A stretch of 36,489 nt of DNA, taken from a virus. Each line of letters opens with the position of its first letter. The stretch's first letter is position 1. Below, piece by piece: positions 34,253 to 36,489 of the stretch. Under the pieces are notes generated by a model. The model did no database searches. It was not told the origin of the DNA and saw nothing but the letters and a program-made list of their open reading frames with translations. A program made the position numbers and the translations under genes. The DNA is taken from positions 1 through 36,489 of IMG/VR virus record IMGVR_UViG_3300042476_001006; one strand, 5' to 3'.

Positions 34253-34254
34253 GG

Positions 34255-34503
34255 TCATTTTTGTACGAGTTTGTTATACAAAACTAGTGCTACGACCGCT
34301 CCTGCCACTCCCATAAAAATGCCAGCAGGAGATACTGCCTCGTATTGTCCTATTAAATAAAGGATAGCTCCTCCCATATAAGAACCCGCTACTCCTAAAG
34401 CCACAGTTTTAGCAAAACCAAAGTTTTCTTCTCCTGGGACTAAACTTTTAGCTATAGAACCTACAAACAAACCATATACACACCACACTAAAATACTAAA
34501 CAT
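34255..34503 (-). CDS. GlsB/YeaQ/YmgE-type small membrane protein, 82 aa
   Basis: An 82-residue hydrophobic protein with three predicted membrane segments (about 2-18, 29-49 and 55-77). The Gly-rich GSIAKSLVPGEENFGFA and GVAGSYMGGAI segments match the transglycosylase-associated (YeaQ/YmgE) family. In bacteria these are stress-linked membrane proteins of unclear action. In a phage the protein may act in lysis or membrane change, but this is inference. It overlaps the upstream 132-aa gene by 8 bases. Confidence 0.75.
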   Translation of the reverse strand: MFSILVWCVYGLFVGSIAKSLVPGEENFGFAKTVALGVAGSYMGGAILYLIGQYEAVSPAGIFMGVAGAVVALVLYNKLVQK

Positions 34504-34894
34504 TTGCTGCCTCCACTAGGGTTTGAATTTCATCATCCGTGAGGGTTTCTCCTGTATTTAATAATGCCGACAGTATACTCAGACTATATTTTGCATAATC
34601 TTCTGGTTTCATTTCTCTTCTGAGTATTTTTTTAATACGCATTTTCGTAAACCACCCCTGACGAAAACTATATTCTTTTATTTCTTTTCCATATAATGAG
34701 TATTTATCTTCTAATGAACAGTCTTTTGATAGTTTATTTTTATTACATTCTTGTATAATTCTGATACAGGTAAGGATGACACTGATCATCATTAATATTG
34801 TGATCACAGCAAAGCCATACTTGTCGTCTTTATTTAAAGATGTTTTATTGAGTACTTTAAGAGCAATTAGTTTAAGCTTATCATTATTAGCCAT
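34496..34894 (-). CDS. Membrane-anchored protein, 132 aa, unknown
   Basis: One transmembrane segment is predicted around residues 27-46 (FAVITILMMISVILTCI). A soluble C-terminal part with Lys/Arg-rich helices follows (MRIKKILRREMKPEDYAKYSLSILSALL), and a short acidic stretch (LTDDEIQTLVEAANV) ends the protein. I recognise no family. The order of this and the next genes (exported protein, membrane proteins) looks like an envelope or lysis cassette. Confidence 0.6.
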   Translation of the reverse strand: MANNDKLKLIALKVLNKTSLNKDDKYGFAVITILMMISVILTCIRIIQECNKNKLSKDCSLEDKYSLYGKEIKEYSFRQGWFTKMRIKKILRREMKPEDYAKYSLSILSALLNTGETLTDDEIQTLVEAANV

Positions 34895-34897
34895 TAA

Positions 34898-35251
34898 CTA
34901 TCTCCTAAGAATTGATTTTGGTGGACACTGATTATTAGGACAACTATTAATAATTTTGGGAGACTGAATGATTGGGTTAATAGATATGATTTCTCCAACA
35001 GAGATCGAACCAGACCCTTTATCTGCTTCACAGTATGTACACTCTATTTTTTTAATTTTATCTCCACTCATATACCAGCCGACACCTTTGCACACTGGAC
35101 AGTCTTTTCTTTTATATTTTTTTGTGATCTCTACTACTGATTTGGATTTAATAATACCTCCAGCCAATGTTACTGGAGCGGTTGTCGAACCGTAGTATCC
35201 ACTAGCTGTAAAAATAGATGATACTAATAGTAGTGCAATAATTTTATTCAT
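34898..35251 (-). CDS. Exported cysteine-rich protein, 117 aa
   Basis: A signal peptide is visible (MNKIIALLLVSSIFTASG, with a probable signal peptidase I site; no lipobox Cys). The mature part has a DnaJ-type zinc pattern, CPVCKGVGWYMSG...CTYC, followed by a C-terminal NSCPNNQCPP. A zinc- or disulfide-stabilised periplasmic or extracellular domain is likely. The start codon directly follows the stop of the 71-aa gene. Role unknown; possibly lysis or surface modification. Confidence 0.65.
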   Translation of the reverse strand: MNKIIALLLVSSIFTASGYYGSTTAPVTLAGGIIKSKSVVEITKKYKRKDCPVCKGVGWYMSGDKIKKIECTYCEADKGSGSISVGEIISINPIIQSPKIINSCPNNQCPPKSILRR

Positions 35252-35467
35252 TTATTTTCTCCATGGTAGTGGAACTATATTATTTATAGTATCTACTACT
35301 GTTTTCAATGGTTTTGGGCGGTGTGGCCTAACAGGACTTGGAGAGGGTTTAGGATTATTACTTGGCTGTTTAGGTAAAAATTTCTCAACAATACTTACTA
35401 GTCTTTCAACTACAGATATGATTAAATTTATCAAAGCTCTAATTTCTAATCTTTCTCTAATATTCAT
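35252..35467 (-). CDS. Small amphipathic protein with Pro-rich middle, 71 aa
   Basis: Residues 8-30 form an amphipathic or weakly hydrophobic helix (IRALINLIISVVERLVSIVEKFL). Residues 33-52 are proline-rich (KPSPSPVRPHRPKP), and the tail ends in PLPWRK. No family recognised. The GAGGTAAT ribosome site 5 bases before ATG 35467 supports translation. A membrane-active role is conceivable because of the neighbours. Confidence 0.6.
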   Translation of the reverse strand: MNIRERLEIRALINLIISVVERLVSIVEKFLPKQPSNNPKPSPSPVRPHRPKPLKTVVDTINNIVPLPWRK

Positions 35468-35514
35468 ATATTACCTCGTTTATTATAAAGCAATATATTA
35501 TACACCAATTTTAA

Positions 35515-35736
35515 TTATACGATCTCCCAAGTATTATCGTCTCTTTCTACCTCTGTCCATCCCGCCAATAGGGCCTCTATAGCTTGATAATCTACTGGAA
35601 CTGGCAAAGTATGAGTCTGAATAGGCTCTTGAGATGATAGCATAGCTTCAAAAGAAGCAAAAACAGATACTACATAATGAGTATCTCCTACGATAGTTAC
35701 CATAGCTACTTTATTATCTTGTACATATGTTTTCAT
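35515..35736 (-). CDS. Small protein after the tail-fibre gene, 73 aa
   Basis: The protein is a small alpha-beta domain: VAMVTIVGDTHYVVSVFASF in the first half, then an acidic helix (DYQAIEALLAGWTEVERDD). I recognise no family. An AAGGAG site between the fibre stop codon (TAAGGAG) and ATG 35736 shows that it is translated with the fibre. The position directly after a fibre gene is typical of fibre-assembly chaperones, but the sequence does not show this. Confidence 0.6.
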   Translation of the reverse strand: MKTYVQDNKVAMVTIVGDTHYVVSVFASFEAMLSSQEPIQTHTLPVPVDYQAIEALLAGWTEVERDDNTWEIV

Positions 35737-35746
35737 ATTTAACTCC

Positions 35747-36489
35747 TTAGTATTTATTATAGTATGCAGAAAGACTTATATTTGAATCGAACCCAGTATT
35801 TCCTCCATAGAGTTTGGCAGTATTGCTCGAATTTGGAACATGAAAAACTTTACCATTAAACAGTACTGTTCCACCAGCAAAAAGATTAGTACCAGTATTA
35901 GAGCCTGATGGCGTAGATAGCGTGTTAGTTACTGGATCATAAACTCTAGCAGTGGTGCTATTGTATGGTATGCAGTATATTTTACCATTAGGTAGCAAAA
36001 CTCCTCCGTTAAATGCACTACTACCAGCATATGATCCGTTTGGAGTAGATACTGTATCGCTAACAGGATTGTATATGCGAGAAGTTGTACTATTAGATGG
36101 GATGCAGAATACTGTTCCGTCTGGTAATAGTACTCCTCCTCTAAACGCACTACCTCCTGGATATGAACCGTTAGGAGTAGTCAATGTATTAGTTACTGGA
36201 TCATAAATTCTAGCACTAGTGCTAACACTAGGAACTAGGAATACTCGTCCGTCTGGTAATAATACTGCTCCTCTAAATGCTCCGTTGCCAGCATATGTTC
36301 CTACTGGTGTTGATAGTGTGTTTGTTACTGGGTCGTAAATTCTAGCAGTTGTGCTATTGTTAGGCACAATAAATACTCGTCCGTCTGGTAATAGTACTCC
36401 TCCAAAAAATGCTGTACTACCAGGATAGGAACCGCTAGGAGTAGTTGTAGTATCCGTAGATGGATTATAAATACGCGCTGTAGTAGATT
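35747..36489 (-). CDS. Repeat protein, probable tail-fibre or adhesin (3' end only)
   Basis: The frame is open to the window edge; the real start lies beyond 36489. The visible 247 residues consist of five and a half copies of a 44-residue unit (132 bases) with the core STTARIYDPVTNTLSTP, then G-x-Y-x-G, a short AF-G-GVLLPDG-VF strand pair and an IP-N turn. This looks like a kelch or WD-like beta-propeller blade repeated in tandem. The last unit is cut off at SNTAKLYGG and the protein ends in YYNKY. The Thr/Asn-rich exposed loops vary between units while the strands are conserved, as expected for receptor-binding fibres. Function is inferred. Confidence 0.75.
   Translation of the reverse strand, partial: STTARIYNPSTDTTTTPSGSYPGSTAFFGGVLLPDGRVFIVPNNSTTARIYDPVTNTLSTPVGTYAGNGAFRGAVLLPDGRVFLVPSVSTSARIYDPVTNTLTTPNGSYPGGSAFRGGVLLPDGTVFCIPSNSTTSRIYNPVSDTVSTPNGSYAGSSAFNGGVLLPNGKIYCIPYNSTTARVYDPVTNTLSTPSGSNTGTNLFAGGTVLFNGKVFHVPNSSNTAKLYGGNTGFDSNISLSAYYNKY

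Noticed and set aside
35480-35505. Promoter with TATAAT ahead of the 71-aa gene
   Set aside because: The best -35 candidate (TTGGTG) is 15 bases away and matches only 3/6. The transcript would start within the ribosome site, so the case is weak.
35747-36489. CRISPR-like array
   Set aside because: The 132-base units are in frame, encode a 44-residue repeat and have no spacer pattern.

Overview
The window is a gene-dense, AT-rich piece of a tailed double-stranded DNA phage (Caudoviricetes) with a large genome. It encodes its own bacterial-type replisome, recombination proteins and nucleotide metabolism, next to large virion proteins. There are no rRNA, tRNA or CRISPR elements, no integrase and no clear host marker. 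An aquatic bacterial host is plausible but not proven. Gaps between genes are almost all shorter than 100 bases, and many neighbours overlap by 1-17 bases, so most of the minus strand reads as one or a few long operons.

Layout. (1) 1-7541, plus strand: the end of a probable virion gene, one giant 2325-aa virion protein and a small cysteine-rich protein. (2) 7542-9407, minus strand: a zinc-ribbon protein, a Rad52/ERF-like annealing-protein candidate and a free-standing homing-type endonuclease. (3) 9382-15919: a glycosylation island of eight tightly overlapping genes. It has one intact GT4 glycosyltransferase with a zinc-knuckle insert; the others are divergent or degenerate glycosyltransferase, nucleotidyltransferase and methyltransferase-like proteins. 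(4) 15920-16453: a GAAA-loop terminator, ssb and its consensus-like sigma70 promoter. (5) 16454-25172: replication genes, namely DNA polymerase III alpha split into two genes, a DnaQ-type exonuclease and a 59-aa protein between the halves, a Cas4/AddB-like nuclease, a dNMP-kinase-like protein, a DnaG-type primase and a DnaB helicase. (6) 25176-29898: RecA/UvsX, a Vsr-like nuclease, an HNH nuclease and several small unknown proteins. (7) 29882-34215: PhoH, a MazG-like protein, class I ribonucleotide reductase (NrdA, NrdB) and dCMP deaminase. (8) 34255-35467: four small membrane or exported proteins. (9) 35515-36489: a small protein and the 3' end of a beta-propeller-like repeat gene, probably a tail fibre.

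How it works together. Primase, helicase, SSB and the two-part polymerase with a separate exonuclease form a nearly complete replisome. No clamp, clamp loader, ligase or thymidylate synthase is visible here. RecA, the annealing-protein candidate and the Cas4-like and Vsr-like nucleases would handle recombination-dependent replication and end processing. Ribonucleotide reductase, dCMP deaminase, the kinase and the MazG-like protein supply or clean up nucleotides. The glycosylation island may modify virion, DNA or host surface; the target cannot be read from the sequence.

Most notable: the split polymerase with a complete set of PHP metal ligands; the island of degenerate glyco-enzymes placed directly behind the ssb terminator; a full Shine-Dalgarno sequence that appears to serve an ATT or ATA start codon; and a near-leaderless promoter ahead of dCMP deaminase.
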